A stretch of 43,613 nt of DNA from Psilocybe azurescens (GCA_023853785.1 JAJIRX010000698.1:1-43613); one strand, 5' to 3'. Counted from the first letter of the stretch, positions 32,601-43,127 are shown. The notes: generated by a model not told the origin, from the letters alone. A program made the numbers and translations.

Positions 32601-34062
32601 ATCCCAAAATGACATACGGATTAGACGTCTGGTATACCCCACCCCATCTCAAAGCCGGAGCAAAACGACAAACAGGCTCTGTAGGAGCCCTAAAAGAACT
32701 CACCAAACTACAGCGCATCGCAACACTGGCGATCACAGGAGCACTGCGAACAACCCCAACAGACCTCCTCGACCCCCATGCAGAAATACTACCAACTGAC
32801 CTAATGCTAAAGAAAACGTGCCACCGAGCAATGGTGCGTCTTTCCTCACTGCCCAATGAAAACCCCGCTGCCGCCCTGCTCTCAAAGTACCACGCAGAAA
32901 AAGCCAAAAGTCATGCCACGTCACTGCAAATGTTACTCCAGATATTTAAATACGACCCTACAAAAACGGAAAAATCCAACCGCGACGAAACTGCCCAGAA
33001 GAAAGGCCAGACTATGCCACACAGACAGCGGACACACCAGACAAGGCCATCACCAACGAAAAAGCAGACACAGCAAAGACGCGTATATACACAGACGGAT
33101 CCACCATATACGGAATGGTAGGAGCGTCGGCAGTCATGTACTATGCTGGCCACAACAAACCAGCCCAATCACTGCGATATCAGCTGGGACCCGACACCAA
33201 ATACACAAACGACGACGCAGAGGCAGTAGGACTGACCTTGGGGTGCTGGATGCTCCGTAACTCAGGCCACCTAGGGCGACTCACCTCATCCATCTACACA
33301 GATAGCAAGAACACAATCAAAGCCACGTCAGCACGCACGCCCAAGAGCGGCTCCTACCTGATTGATGAACTGAACAAACTGGCAGGCGGACTCATGGGGC
33401 ATGAGCAGACCCCTTACCACGGTGAAAAATTCACTATCTACTGGATCCCTGCTCACAAAGAAGTCCCAGGAAACGAGGCAGCTGATGAAAATGCACAAAA
33501 GGCAGCAGCAGGAGAGACATCACCACGATCCCTGCTACCACACTACCTACGACAAGGCAACCTGCCAACAAGCACAAAGCAAATCAAAAGCCAAATGCAA
33601 ATTGCACTCGACGACGAAGCCACACAGAGATGGAACTCCTCACACCGAAAACAATCCTTCGCAAACATCGACACAGAATTCCCCTTCAACAACTTCAGAA
33701 AAATTCAAAACACCATGACGCGAGCGAGAGCAAGCTTATATATGCAGATACGCACTGGCCACATACCCCTCAACAGCTACCTCAATAGGTTCGGCAAGGC
33801 CGATACCAACCAATGCGCAAAGTGCAGGACAGCAAACCGAGGCGTGGTAGAGGAGACCGTAAAACACTTCCTATTTGAATGTCCATCGTATGCATGGGAA
33901 CGAGCCGAAATGGACCAGGAGCTGGGAAGAAATGCAAGAAGCCTACGCACAATATTATGCGGAAAACCACACATGAAGATACTGATGAAATACATATCGA
34001 AAACGAAACGACTGCGAACAACACCAGGTGAAGTCCCAATCATTAACGACAATGCAGACTAA
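23613..34062 (+). CDS. LINE ORF2 (endonuclease-RT-RNase H), interrupted
   Basis: The two parts are 23613-24428 and 30864-34062. The first has an AP-endonuclease domain: [34 protein letters not shown], and GTDHFPIV with the catalytic DH. After removal of the Ty3/gypsy insert and one CTGGG, the frame continues NYRMTNW to [10 protein letters not shown] without loss. The second part has the RT palm (YLDVEGAF at about 31890, FVDDAM at 32179-32196), RNase H (YTDGS near 33090, [30 protein letters not shown]) and a zinc finger (CAKCR...HFLFECP) before the stop at 34062. It would make and integrate LINE cDNA. Extra frame breaks at about 24050, 31450 and 32500-33100 follow the window-wide missing-base pattern. 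Confidence 0.85.
24424..24428. repeat. Ty3/gypsy target-site duplication, left copy
   Basis: CTGGG directly precedes the left LTR and recurs at 30859-30863 directly after the right LTR. Five bases is the usual length for Ty3/gypsy integrases. Deleting one copy plus the element restores the LINE ORF2 frame. Confidence 0.95.
24429..24927 (-). repeat. 3' LTR of the Ty3/gypsy element
   Basis: 499 bp, TGTTA...TAACA ends. On the minus strand U3 carries the A/G-rich tract and a threefold 60-bp repeat, then a TATA-like TATTTATA (plus 24573-24580), and a 119-bp R-U5 portion. It is identical by eye to the right LTR except in the microsatellite at about 24860-24915. Confidence 0.93.
24601..24780. repeat. 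Three tandem 60-bp units in the LTR (left)
   Basis: Units 24601-24660, 24661-24720 and 24721-24780 share the core gttcatcagcagatgtatat and differ at a few positions. They lie in U3 upstream of the predicted TATA box on the minus strand, so they may be enhancer-like. Because 60 is a multiple of three they create repetitive open frames on both strands that are not genes. Confidence 0.92.
24946..30182 (-). CDS. Gag-Pol polyprotein of the Ty3/gypsy element
   Basis: Gag begins in the frame [18 protein letters not shown] at about 30180; no clear ATG is visible. It continues through [20 protein letters not shown] and [14 protein letters not shown] to a CCHC knuckle ([14 protein letters not shown], about 29400-29355). 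Then come the protease ([15 protein letters not shown], about 29040), RT ([37 protein letters not shown] at about 27945), RNase H ([33 protein letters not shown]), integrase zinc region ([20 protein letters not shown]) and core ([11 protein letters not shown]). The chromodomain is [11 protein letters not shown]...YLIKWTGFP (about 25735-25620), and the stop is at 24946. Breaks at the C5 run 29401-29405 and in A-runs near 28975 and 28828 are one or two bases short. An in-frame TGA at 29955-29953 replaces what is probably CGA. Confidence 0.88.
30346..30356 (-). promoter_or_regulatory. Primer-binding site, self-priming type
   Basis: Minus-strand AAGAACTAGCT begins one base after the 5' LTR (which ends at 30358). 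It does not start with the TGG expected for tRNA 3' ends. It is the exact reverse complement of AGCTAGTTCTT at 30476-30466 within the LTR, which is the predicted 5' end of the transcript. This is the geometry of Tf1-type self-priming. Confidence 0.7.
30466..30476 (-). promoter_or_regulatory. Predicted transcript 5' end / self-primer
   Basis: AGCTAGTTCTT on the minus strand, 33 bp downstream of a TATA-like box. It pairs perfectly over 11 bases with the primer-binding site at 30346-30356, and the next base on either side mismatches (G against A, U against U). The 3' LTR has the same segment at 24537-24547. Confidence 0.65.
30530..30709. repeat. Three tandem 60-bp units in the LTR (right)
   Basis: Same three units as in the left LTR, offset by 5,929 bp and identical in sequence. 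The lack of unit-to-unit conversion or divergence between the two LTRs supports recent insertion. Confidence 0.92.
30859..30863. repeat. Ty3/gypsy target-site duplication, right copy
   Basis: CTGGG directly after the right LTR, identical to 24424-24428. LINE ORF2 resumes here (TGG GAA GCA, encoding W-E-A). Confidence 0.95.
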
Positions 34063-34502
34063 AAAACACAAAGAAATACAGCACAGAATACATACCCACA
34101 CCCACACAACCCCTCCGAACCCAACAAGCCTTCGACTCAACGGCCCCGGACAACCCATCCGTACACCACCCCGAAACATGAGTAAAACACCCACCTGCGC
34201 CTGAACGACCATCGCTCAGGCGCCCAGCAGAAAGAACACCAGAAAAGAAACAAACACAAAGAAGAAATCCGATGGTACTAGCCCGCCCGCCAAAGCACGG
34301 ATGCCCGGAAACAACGTTTCAGTGTTGGGCCGTTCGGGGAGGGATCGCTATAGTCCGATCCTATAGGCGTACCTCGACGGTGCACACGGGGTCCACGGGA
34401 AAGGAGTCGCACGCAGTGTGCTGTTAAATACTATTGTAATCGTTAGTTAGGTCTGCATGGGGCCAAGCCCCAATAGACATAAATTTACAAGAAAAAAAAA
34501 AA
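34063..34502 (+). other. LINE 3' UTR with hairpin and poly(A) tail
   Basis: Non-coding 3' end of the LINE. A hairpin with stem GGATCG/CGATCC (34342-34347 and 34356-34361) lies about 130 bp before a run of 11 A (34492-34502). LINE 3' hairpins of this kind can serve as RT recognition sites; that role is inferred here. Confidence 0.7.
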
Positions 34503-34515
34503 ATACCCTTACACC
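34503..34515. repeat. LINE target-site duplication, right copy
   Basis: ATACCCTTACACC, exact match to 21564-21576. It marks the return to host sequence, which continues with TGTAACAGTTC. Confidence 0.9.
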
Positions 34516-36174
34516 TGTAACAGTTCATCATATTACCACCGCCGGGTGTCAACTGCTGAACATAGGATGACGAGTATGCACTGAGAAGAAACCGGTTAAA
34601 CCGGTCAATACAATGGGAGTCGCTGTCAAGATGAATCTCGTTCAGTTGGTTCGGCATCGTTGTGCCACCAATGGATCCGATTCCGTAGCTTCCGAGTGCT
34701 GACAAGCTAATATATATATGGATTAGAATAGGACAGAAGGAAGGCCGATTAGAGGACATGTACAGCAAATGGGATATGTAATTCGGACGGTGTGGGCGCC
34801 TAAATTTAGAATTATATATTAAGGGAACTACATCTCGCCTGGCCTGGCCGCTTTTTGATTCGAAGTCACTTGAAACCAAAATATGTAACTCCATCAGTTC
34901 GAAATTGTAATCACATTCTCATTAATAGCCACCAAGTTTGACTACCACTATACACGTACCCTTACTCGAAAACGTCCTTATAAGCAAGCAGGTGTGAAGC
35001 TTTGTATACATGTAGCACGTTCGTCAGCCCAAGAGAGTCCGAAATAGGAAAGAGATGAAGGTAAAGGAGACAAGAAAAAGTCAAAAGAAACAGAAAAACA
35101 ACAACACAAGAACAAAGACCAGTAGACATGTATTCCGAGCCCACTCGCCCCCGACCTAATCTGTAGATGATCACTGGTGTGCATGCAACTCGTGTCGTCA
35201 ACATACCCAAAAAGACATCGGGAGTGGAGTGCCTTTAAGGCGATGTCCTTCACATCATGCATGCTGCATGAAGATCAGGGATCCGACCATACCTTTGAAA
35301 CCAAAATGTTTGTTTCCTGTTCGAAAGTTCTATTACAGGCTGAGGTATGAGACCTCAGCTGATAGATATATGTAAACATTTAACTTGGCTGCAGGAATTT
35401 GAGACTTTACGAGAAGCCTCGAAAATTGAAGAAATAACTGAAACATCAAGGCTGCAGATAAGAGACAGAGAGGCAGGAACCACAGGAGGTTACGGCCGGT
35501 GGGATGCTATACAGAAGTGATTGGGCTCCCAACCGTTGCCTAGAGCATGAGACGGACGTAGACATCGCTGCAGCTTGTAAGCCAGTGCGAAAGGGCAGGA
35601 TCGGTGCCGTTTTCCGAAGAGACACCGAGCTGTTCTTCTGTGTATTCTCTGACTATTCTTCTCGGTGCTATCTTTGTCGACGACGACGTAAAGGCAGTTA
35701 ACAGTTGAGAAGTACAGATACTTGAAGATGAGATAAATGCGTGAAGTTTGGCAGAAGAGCAGAGCGTGCCTCGATGTCGAGTTCCGTGGTTCAAAAAAGA
35801 GATTAAAAGTTCTTGGGACAACACAGTTGGAGCAGTGGAAGCCCTCCGATTCTTGGTACTGTGAAGTTTTGTGTAGTTCCAACATAGATCTTGATTCTAT
35901 CAGCCTGAGTGGTATCATGATGACCAGGACGATGAGCCGTCGTGGTGAGATTGAACCGTCGACACGGAGTACTGATCATGGATGTCGATGCATGTTAAGA
36001 CGGGTGATGCGTGGCGCTTTGATTCAACCAAGACACACATTGCTTGCATTTGTTTACCAAAATCTTCCGTCGAGGAATCCATTGTGACTAGCCAACATTG
36101 AATCGAAACTTTGTTCTTTGTCTCCATTACACTTGCCTATTCAACCCACTGTACCACAAAGCCCTCAAATTATA
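34516..36174. other. Spacer right of the LINE, possible minor minus-strand exons
   Basis: No recognised gene. Two minus-strand stretches look mildly coding. The first is 34735-34516 (IGGTTMPNQLNEIHLDSDS, then YSSSYVQQLTPGGGN). The second is a frame from an ATG at 36082 (MDSSTEDFGKQMQAMCV) facing the ALYREF start only 92 bp away, with further open sequence to about 35540. Neither has a known motif. Transcripts are needed to say whether they are genes. Confidence 0.3.
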
Positions 36175-37114
36175 ATGATGGCAACGCAGGACGGGCAACA
36201 GCACATGAGAAATAATCGGATAAACAATTTTCATTCAACCAAGCGTCAAGTTTTGGGGAATCGCGCAGGGCATACTTCGCCCGCCTGGAAAGCAAACGCC
36301 GCCACTGTCTCTGGGCACGGTGCAAACGGAGGTCCAGCGAAGGCCAAACCCATTGTGGAGACAGGGAGCCGAATTTTTATCAGCATGCTTCCAGTTGACG
36401 TTGGGGAGAAGGAGGTCGAGGTAAGCGCCGGTCGCCGCAAAGTTGTTCGACCAACTTGATGTAAGGTTATCCTTTTCAGGAACTTTTTCGGATAACGGTG
36501 GGACCTCTTAAAGAGTCTTTTTGGTGTACAACTCCCAGGGCAAGTCGAAGGGCATGGCGGTGGTGGCGTTCCAGCGGCCAGGAGATGCCATGGTGGCTCG
36601 TGCAAAATATGACGGAAAATTCGTGGATGGACGTGAGTCGCTGCTGTCTAACGAGGTTATGCTTGATTTTTACATCTTTTATCCTTCAAGGTCGCCCTAT
36701 AAGGATTGAGATTCTTACAGATGGCTCGCACTTGGTTCCTATTGCCCCCAAACCCTCTCCACCTTCACTTCTTAACCGGATAGCGCCTGCTTCTCCAGGC
36801 CAGCAATCTCAAGTGCACGTCATCCCTATCCCCCAACCACAATTCACTCTACCTCCTCCCTCGTAAGCCTCTTGATTTTCTGTCCCCGTTACACTATATA
36901 CTAAAGTGCCATCGTAGCGGTCCTCGACAACCGCGAAAGGCGAATCCTCCGCGACCTGCCCAGGTAGCTGCCACCAAACCAATTCCGATACCACCACGAA
37001 AATTAAAAACCAAAAGGGCCCCAAACGGCTTAAAAGAGGGCACCTGCCACTGTCGACGATCTCGACAAGGAGATGGAGGATTATCGCGCTGCCGCTCCAG
37101 GATTCGAAGAATAA
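36175..37114 (+). CDS. ALYREF/Yra1-type mRNA export adaptor (THO complex subunit 4)
   Basis: RNA-binding adaptor that couples THO/TREX to the mRNA exporter. Exons: 36175-36420, 36480-36632, 36691-36862 and 36918-37114. A basic N-terminal tail (MRNNRINNFHSTKRQVLG) precedes a single RRM: RIFISMLPVDVGEKEVEELF, VGPLKESF, VYNSQGKSKGMAVVAFQ, and GRPIRIEIL after an intron splitting the Arg codon. A Pro-rich linker leads to the conserved C-terminal UAP56-binding box (DDLDKEMEDYRAAAPGFEE) and TAA at 37114. Three frame breaks are visible: T5 at 36518-36522 (six T restore KESFLVYNS), AAAA near 37010 and GGG near 37038. Each is repaired in sense by one extra homopolymer base, so the gene is probably intact in the organism. 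ATG 36178 is an alternative start. Confidence 0.88.
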
Positions 37115-37486
37115 CTGCCATGCTTTCTTTTCCGTGTTTCTTTTGTCCTGACTGACTTTTACGGGTTCTTTCGTGTTCTTGCTGCACTATTTTCTAATGT
37201 CCTTCTCGTTTGTATACTATTTGCCCAACCTGCGATTTCATGTTCGTGCTCTAAATTTCAACTGTATAGTCCCCTTACTGGGTTATCTTATCTCAGCTTA
37301 TGTAATTATCTTCGCCCCGCATTCTAACGGCCTCGAGTCTCGATTATGGTATGGCATCTTAATCTCGAACGGCCATCGTCCCACTTCTGGAACACCGGGG
37401 TCCAACGTCAAAGACCTATAGATTCTTCTCTGACATAGAGCTTCTAGGATCTCTTCCTGGGGCAAAACACCATACAGCTGACATAG
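37115..37486. other. Intergenic between two plus-strand genes
   Basis: 372 bases: T-rich 3' flank of the ALYREF gene followed by the promoter and leader of the 37487 gene. No further features are visible. Confidence 0.5.
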
Positions 37487-39845
37487 ATGGTCGCACCACT
37501 CTACACCACCGCCTCTGGGCTCCTGTTTCATGCCGGTAAGATCCTGGTCATCACCATCGGTCTTCCGGCCAGAGGCAAGACCCACATTTCGCGTGCGCTG
37601 GAACGATATCTCAGATGGATGGGTGTCAAAACCCAAGTTGTATCTCTAGGCGACTACCGGCGGAAAACGCTCGGAGGCGCACAGAAGCTGCCTCCCGATT
37701 ACTTCACGCACGGTTCGTCTCGTTCTATTTCTCCTTATATGGTGTACATGCGATACCTTGGGCCTCCGATGGGGTTTCTGATCAGTTGGCACGTTAGGAG
37801 AGAAAAGCCCCGAAACGGATGCACTGAGGAAGAAGATCCAGAACGGATGTGAGCAGCTCATATGGGATTACTTCGAGGGCGGAGGACAGGTCGTTATCTA
37901 CGACGCGAATAACGGCACTAGAGCCGCACGTCAGGCTCTTGCCGAGAAATTCGACAAAGCTGGGATCCATGTTGTCTTGCTCGGTGCGTTCTATCCCTCC
38001 CTCCCTCAGTTTATTTCCCTTCATTCATGAACCTCTGAAGAATCCTTGTGCGATAACAAAGAAATCATCGAAAGCAACATCCGGAGCGTAAAGATATCAT
38101 CTCCAGATGTCCGTTGTCCTCCGTGTTTATTTCCATCTCTCATTGTTTACCTCTCTTGCCCAGTACAAATCATGGAACCCAGATCTAGCAGTCCAAGATT
38201 ACTACACGCGAATCCGCGGCCACGAGAAATACTACGAGACAGTAGAAGAACGGACTTGGCCATTCATCAAGATCATCAACGTCAGTCATACTCTACCCCC
38301 CATCCAATGTCTTGCTAATTAAACCTCCGTATATAGGTCGGAGAAAAGATCATCTTAAACGTAAGCACCTCTAAACTCCCATTTTCACATGCCTTGCCGA
38401 TACAATTTCTAGGATATTCAAGGATATCTACAAGTAGGCACCTCATTGCATCTTTTTGCCGCTGTATTTACTAACCTCACGTCCGAATAGTCGCGAATAG
38501 TTTTCTTTCTCATGAATATCCACAACAAATTCCGAACCATTTACTTCGCAAGAGTCAGTTCTAGTAGCTAATCTCAAGCTATCGCGACATTCGAGCTGAC
38601 TGTCTTCGATAACAGTCTGGCCAATCACTAATCGAACATTCATATAAAGCCGACTCGGACCTTTCGCCTGCCGGATGGGAATACGCCGAAAGATTGAAAG
38701 ATTTCGTGCTCGAACGGCGCGCAAAGAGCCTCGAACAAAGAGGGATTAACCCCCAAGACAGGAAACTAGTGGTCAGTCACTGTTTTTTTTTTTAAAAAAA
38801 AAGCAGCCGTGTAATCATACCTGACCGGCCGTCCTGTCTATCTAATCCCCATCTATCTAGATATGGACATCAACGCGCAGACGCGCACACCACACCGCAT
38901 GGCCCTTCGTCGCCTCCTCCCTCTCAGTCATCTCAGTCCTCCCAGTCCTCCATCCCTCCCCACATCCCCGTGGACAGCATCGAGGCCCTTGCAGAATCGC
39001 CAGAAATGCTCTCCACTTCTCCTGAGTCCATACTGCCCCCGAGTCCCTCGCTCGCGGACCGCCCACGCTTGGACCGACCTCAACAACGAAGAACTCGCCT
39101 CCGATGCCCTCTCAAATCAAGATCGTCGAGAAGCCCCAGATGCTCGAGATCAATCCTGGTATATGGGATGGCCTGAGCCCGGAGCAAGCGAAGAAATATT
39201 ACCCAGAGGATTGGGACCGGTTCACAAAAGACCCCTATTCCTACAGAGCACCAAGAGCAGAGAGCTATCACGATCTAAGCGGTGCGTAGCTGGCGCCTCT
39301 CTCATTTCATTAACCAGCTTATCAGCTCTAATCTACAACTCATCTCTCTCCAGTCCGAATAGAGCCTATACTAATCGAACTCGAGCGGGAACAAGAAGAT
39401 CTCCTGATCATCGGGCACGCATCCGTCATCCGCTGTCTGCTCGCCTACCTCATCGGCTTGCCCGCCTCGGAAATCCCGGCCATCGAGATTGCGCGAGGCG
39501 ACCTCCTCGAAGTCGTGCCTGCCTCGTACGGTGTGCACAGTCACGCGTTCCACTTCTGGGACGGCCCAGGGAGACGCGGCGACGGCGATCTCCCTGGACG
39601 TCAAAGACGCGAACAACTTCTATGAGAACTACGCGGAGAGCACGAAGGGAAAGCGGAAGGTCGCGGTGGAGGAAGGCGCGTCGCACGAAGCCGCAGGCGC
39701 AGGCGCCGACATCGACATTGATATCGAGAAGACGCCGATGATCGAGAAGAAGGAGTTCGCTGACGTTGAGAAGACACCGATGATGGATAGGAAGGAATTC
39801 GTGCCGGCTCCTATGATTAATGTTGTTGCCGATCTAGAGTCTTGA
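37487..39845 (+). CDS. 6-phosphofructo-2-kinase with degenerate bisphosphatase domain
   Basis: Makes fructose 2,6-bisphosphate, the glycolysis activator. Exons: 37487-37712, 37798-37983, 38041-38108, 38164-38280, 38337-38360 (24 nt), 38413-38433 (21 nt), 38491-38553, 38616-38771, 38861-39281 and 39354-39845. The kinase P-loop is GLPARGKTHISRALERYL; VSLGDYRRK, YDANNGTR and SLCDNKEII follow. The phosphatase active site reads YFARSGQSLIEHS, with Ser where the phospho-accepting His of RHG is expected, as known for the kinase-only yeast Pfk26. The second His is kept (IIGHASVIRCL). A long Ser/Pro insert follows AHHTAWPF. The tail has two near-repeats (EKTPMIEKKEF, EKTPMMDRKEF). Frame shifts near 38925, 39065 and 39560 are of the missing-base type. 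Activity as a kinase only is inferred from the Ser. Confidence 0.9.
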
Positions 39846-40708
39846 TCTTTTACGTCTTTTGCTGGGTTGGATCTGAATTCTACATAACATAGCCTATGTG
39901 TCCCCAGTACAGCTAAGTAAGTGTATAGCAGAAAGTAAATGTACTCACGTATGACATAAACCACAATTTGTACCTTCCGTTCTATCCAGGAGGCCCACAC
40001 ATCTGCCATATCCGTACGCAGAACCGAAAACTGCGCGGCTCCGCATTCCATTTTCTATCGCCAGCATCGCGGTTCTGATATATCTTCCAACTGCGTCTAT
40101 TCCGCGAAAAGACCAGCTCTCAATATGTAAGTATGGTTTTAATCTTGGCTTTCCCATCGTGACATGCCCGAGCTCATGCTGGACCCCCAACCACGGGTCA
40201 ATTCAACAGACAATGCAAGAGCTACAGTATACCCATCTACATATAGGACCCGGTACCGTTTGATCCGACAACTTGGAATGAGGAAGGACCAAGCACACAT
40301 CCCAACAGTCTCGAGTAGCCTCAAATACGAGTGTCAAAACATACATACATTGGTCAAGGAGTTCAGCATTAGCTAACCCGCCGCCCTCGGCTCCGGTTGC
40401 ATTTGAATGAAGGACCAAGCGCTTGCGCTGGAATTACGGGAGACGTTGAGCCCCGATGGTCATGTCGTTTGAATCTCCAAGCAACTTAGGCTTCGTCGGA
40501 CCCAAACAAAGGATGGTGAAGAATACAGATTACTCGCTTTCAATTTGCTTTGATCCCCGTTTCTTTATTCTTCCGTCAAAAATCAAAATAGGCCGAGATT
40601 CGTGGAGTATATGCAATGCGAAATCAAATCAATACTATATTCATGAAAACATCTAAAAATACACAATTGGAGTTTGGAACATAAGAGGAAAAGGAAAATA
40701 AACAGCCT
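39846..40708. other. Intergenic, convergent 3' flanks
   Basis: This lies between the 3' end of the phosphofructokinase gene and the 3' end of the permease gene. Several 60-80-codon frames exist on both strands without recognisable features. Nothing else is supported. Confidence 0.5.
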
Positions 40709-43127
40709 TCACACAGCATCATAAACATCTTGCGAAATTTTATTGCTCTTTCCACTCTTCGAGCCGATATCGCTGGTACTTGAGGTGTCTTTAGAACCGT
40801 TACGTTCATGTTCATGTTCGTTTCTATAAACAAAGTCGGAAACGTCCACTTCTTCGAATTTAGTGTACATCTCTTGCACTGGGAATATTTTGTTGAGGAG
40901 AAAGTAAACGAGAGCGGAGACGCCAAAGCCTGTGAAGAAGGACATTTGGTAGATCCGTGTAGCGGCCAAGGGTACACTAGTGCCAGCTGAAGAGAAACAA
41001 ATTAGAAATGTAACAAGAAAGTTAGAAATAAGAAAGCGGCTCGTACTGGCACCGGCAAAACCGACGACATTAATGAGAATACCAGCGATATATGCGGCAT
41101 ATGCACTAGAAGCCGATAAGCACAGGAAAAGCAAACCAAATCGAAGAGTATTTACCGGAAATTGATTCCATACGTATACTTATACCATCCGCCCTTATGC
41201 GCGTCGTACAGATCAGCGACGTTGTAGTGACCACGGCGTATAACATAGTATTCCGTAATCTTCATAGGATGGCAAAGTCGGCTTCGAATTTACAGAAAAT
41301 ATATAAAGAACTACGTACCATAACACCAGCAATAGAGCTCAGGAAAACAGAGTACGCAGAGAGGTACGAGGTGAAACTGCTGCTGCTCTTGAGGAGATTC
41401 CAAAGGAAGCATGCAAAGGCCAACAATCGCAGCGACATATCCACCGCGACGAATATTCTGTCTCCACACGTCAATAATCACTAACGCAAAAAAGATGAAG
41501 CAAGAAACTCACGATGAAGCGGGGAAGAGGGCCGTGAGATCACATCCGGCGCTGATCGAGTTGGCAGAGATGTTGGTCCCTAGCTGGGCAATAATGAAGG
41601 CAAAGGCAATAAACCAAACCTAAACGAAAAGAAAGCCGTAAAGTTAACATCCACCATTTCTAGGTATGTAAACTGAAATAAGCAAACATACACCAAATCG
41701 TGTGGCATTCGAAGGACCATCATCCAAGAATCGTCCCAGAAGATCAATAGGCGACCAGATGGCTTCACCATAAATGGTTTCCGACGAAGAGCTGACAATG
41801 ATGCCGATGAAGCTGACCAGCGAGAACGAGATAGGCACTGAGAAGAACTGAGGCCAGAGCGCTGCAGATGGGGTGTTTGCACGCGATGCAAAATCAGGGC
41901 ATTGCTATCGACGACAACGTCAGTAAAGCCCGATACAGGAACTTGGAGCAAAGGGCATATTCACGTGACAAGTGTGGCCATGTTGCTGATGCACGACATG
42001 AGACTGACGACCATTGCCCATCCCAGCTCTGATCCATGAACCTCAGATGGACGGGAAATAATAGGACCAACGCCCTTCGCCTTCACAATACACCAAATGA
42101 AGAAGGTGATGCCCGCAATAGGTGTGACGATAGACTTGAGAGTGAATAGGTGGCGGCTGTAATGAACGTTTTATAAATAAGCGAAACCATTTGTCAAATT
42201 AAGCGAGAAATAAGGCTGCTACGCCAGGCCGGCAGGCATGGGTGCTCACATTTGATGGATGGGGAACCAAATGGCAGGCAATGAAATCAGCCAGAACAGG
42301 AAAAAGCACATGAAGTCGCGCGTGGTCGTCCCAGAAGATTCAGGCAGGTGGTTCGCTAGATATGACAGAAGAGAGAAACGAGGTTTCATGGACATTTCGT
42401 GAGAACTGTGCATTATGCCCCGAGGGTTGGTGGGGGTACAAACTCACGGATAGTGTTCACACTAGGCCACATTGCCCGGAGCATGACCTTGACACAGTCG
42501 CCACCAATGGCCGCTTGTACACCATACCAGATGCTACGCAGGAATTAGGCAACCGTCATAAATAAAGATTCGCAAAACGAGGTGTTTACCACGCCATTAC
42601 ACCGCGATTGAAGGTACACCACAAGCTCCCATAAAGTCCAAAGCTCGTGCGGGCGACTACAGGAAATGTGACGTGGAAGATCGCACCAGGCCGAGCGTTC
42701 AGAGCAATGAACGGTGCAACGAAGCCATATCCAAGCCATACACATATCCAAGCTTGCCACCAGGATAGTTTCAGCTGAACCATTGACGAAACAATCATCC
42801 ACCTGGACAACTAATTCAGACCGGGTTACAGCCTGATATTAAGCTTATTAAGACTCACGTATTGACATTGAAGGAGTCAGCGATCCAGCTGCAATCCACA
42901 TTCAGCAGAGTAAATCATCGCGATATGCTGGATATGACGTACAAAGAAACGAAATTTCTTGCTTTCCATTTCCTCTGCGCTGGCGGCACTGGAGCCAGGT
43001 CATCATTCTTAATAAGCGGTTAGAAGGACCAACAAACTGAAAATTTAGTAGAGCTCACAGTCAAGAATAGCTGGGAGTAGGTCAAGCCTGGAGCATGAGG
43101 CACCTCAAGCTTCTCGAGAATTCCCAT
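40709..43127 (-). CDS. NCS1 nucleobase/nucleoside:cation symporter, Fur4-like
   Basis: Plasma-membrane permease with about twelve hydrophobic segments over many short exons. The start I favour is the ATG at 43127 ([21 protein letters not shown]). Family hallmarks in order: [121 protein letters not shown] and a hydrophilic tail ending at 40709. NTW, YGVQ and GTNISANS are regions that carry substrate residues in NCS1 carriers. The set fits the Fur4/Dal4/Fui1 branch (uracil, allantoin, uridine); I cannot choose the substrate. Splice joins such as 41047 to 40988 (FAGA|TGTSVPL) read cleanly. The tail has Lys/Ser clusters that could be ubiquitin or phosphorylation sites, as in yeast Fur4. Confidence 0.85.

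Larger units (their letters stand above)
21577..34502 (+). mobile_element. Tad/I-type LINE with RNase H, split by a Ty3/gypsy element
   Basis: Non-LTR retrotransposon of about 6.5 kb once the 24429-30858 insert and its duplicated CTGGG are removed. It has a short leader, ORF1 with zinc knuckles, ORF2 with AP endonuclease, reverse transcriptase, RNase H and a C-terminal Cys/His finger, a 3' UTR and a poly(A) tail at about 34492-34502, all inside a 13-bp target-site duplication. RNase H after the RT, and ORF1 with CCHC knuckles, place it with the Tad/I group that is common in fungi. The leader and both ORFs are present, so it is close to full length. Several frame breaks of the missing-base type run through both ORFs. 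The element is no longer functional because ORF2 is interrupted. Confidence 0.9.

Noticed and set aside
24451..34421. Shared 12-mer CACGCAGTGTGC in the LTR (24451-24462) and the LINE 3' UTR (34410-34421)
   Set aside because: The flanks are unrelated, the word is partly palindromic, and the LTR inserted elsewhere in the LINE. Most likely chance.
34424..34894. 156-codon minus-strand frame as a single gene
   Set aside because: Its last third is antisense to the LINE tail and poly(A) (poly-Phe run), so the full frame cannot be a native gene. Only its right-hand part is kept as a low-confidence possibility.
36246..36605. 119-codon minus-strand frame antisense to the ALYREF gene
   Set aside because: The plus strand encodes a conserved RRM with proper splice sites; the antisense frame has no features.
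38780..38805. Poly(T)-poly(A) palindrome in the phosphofructokinase gene
   Set aside because: It sits inside an intron and is low-complexity. It could form a hairpin, but nothing else suggests a function.
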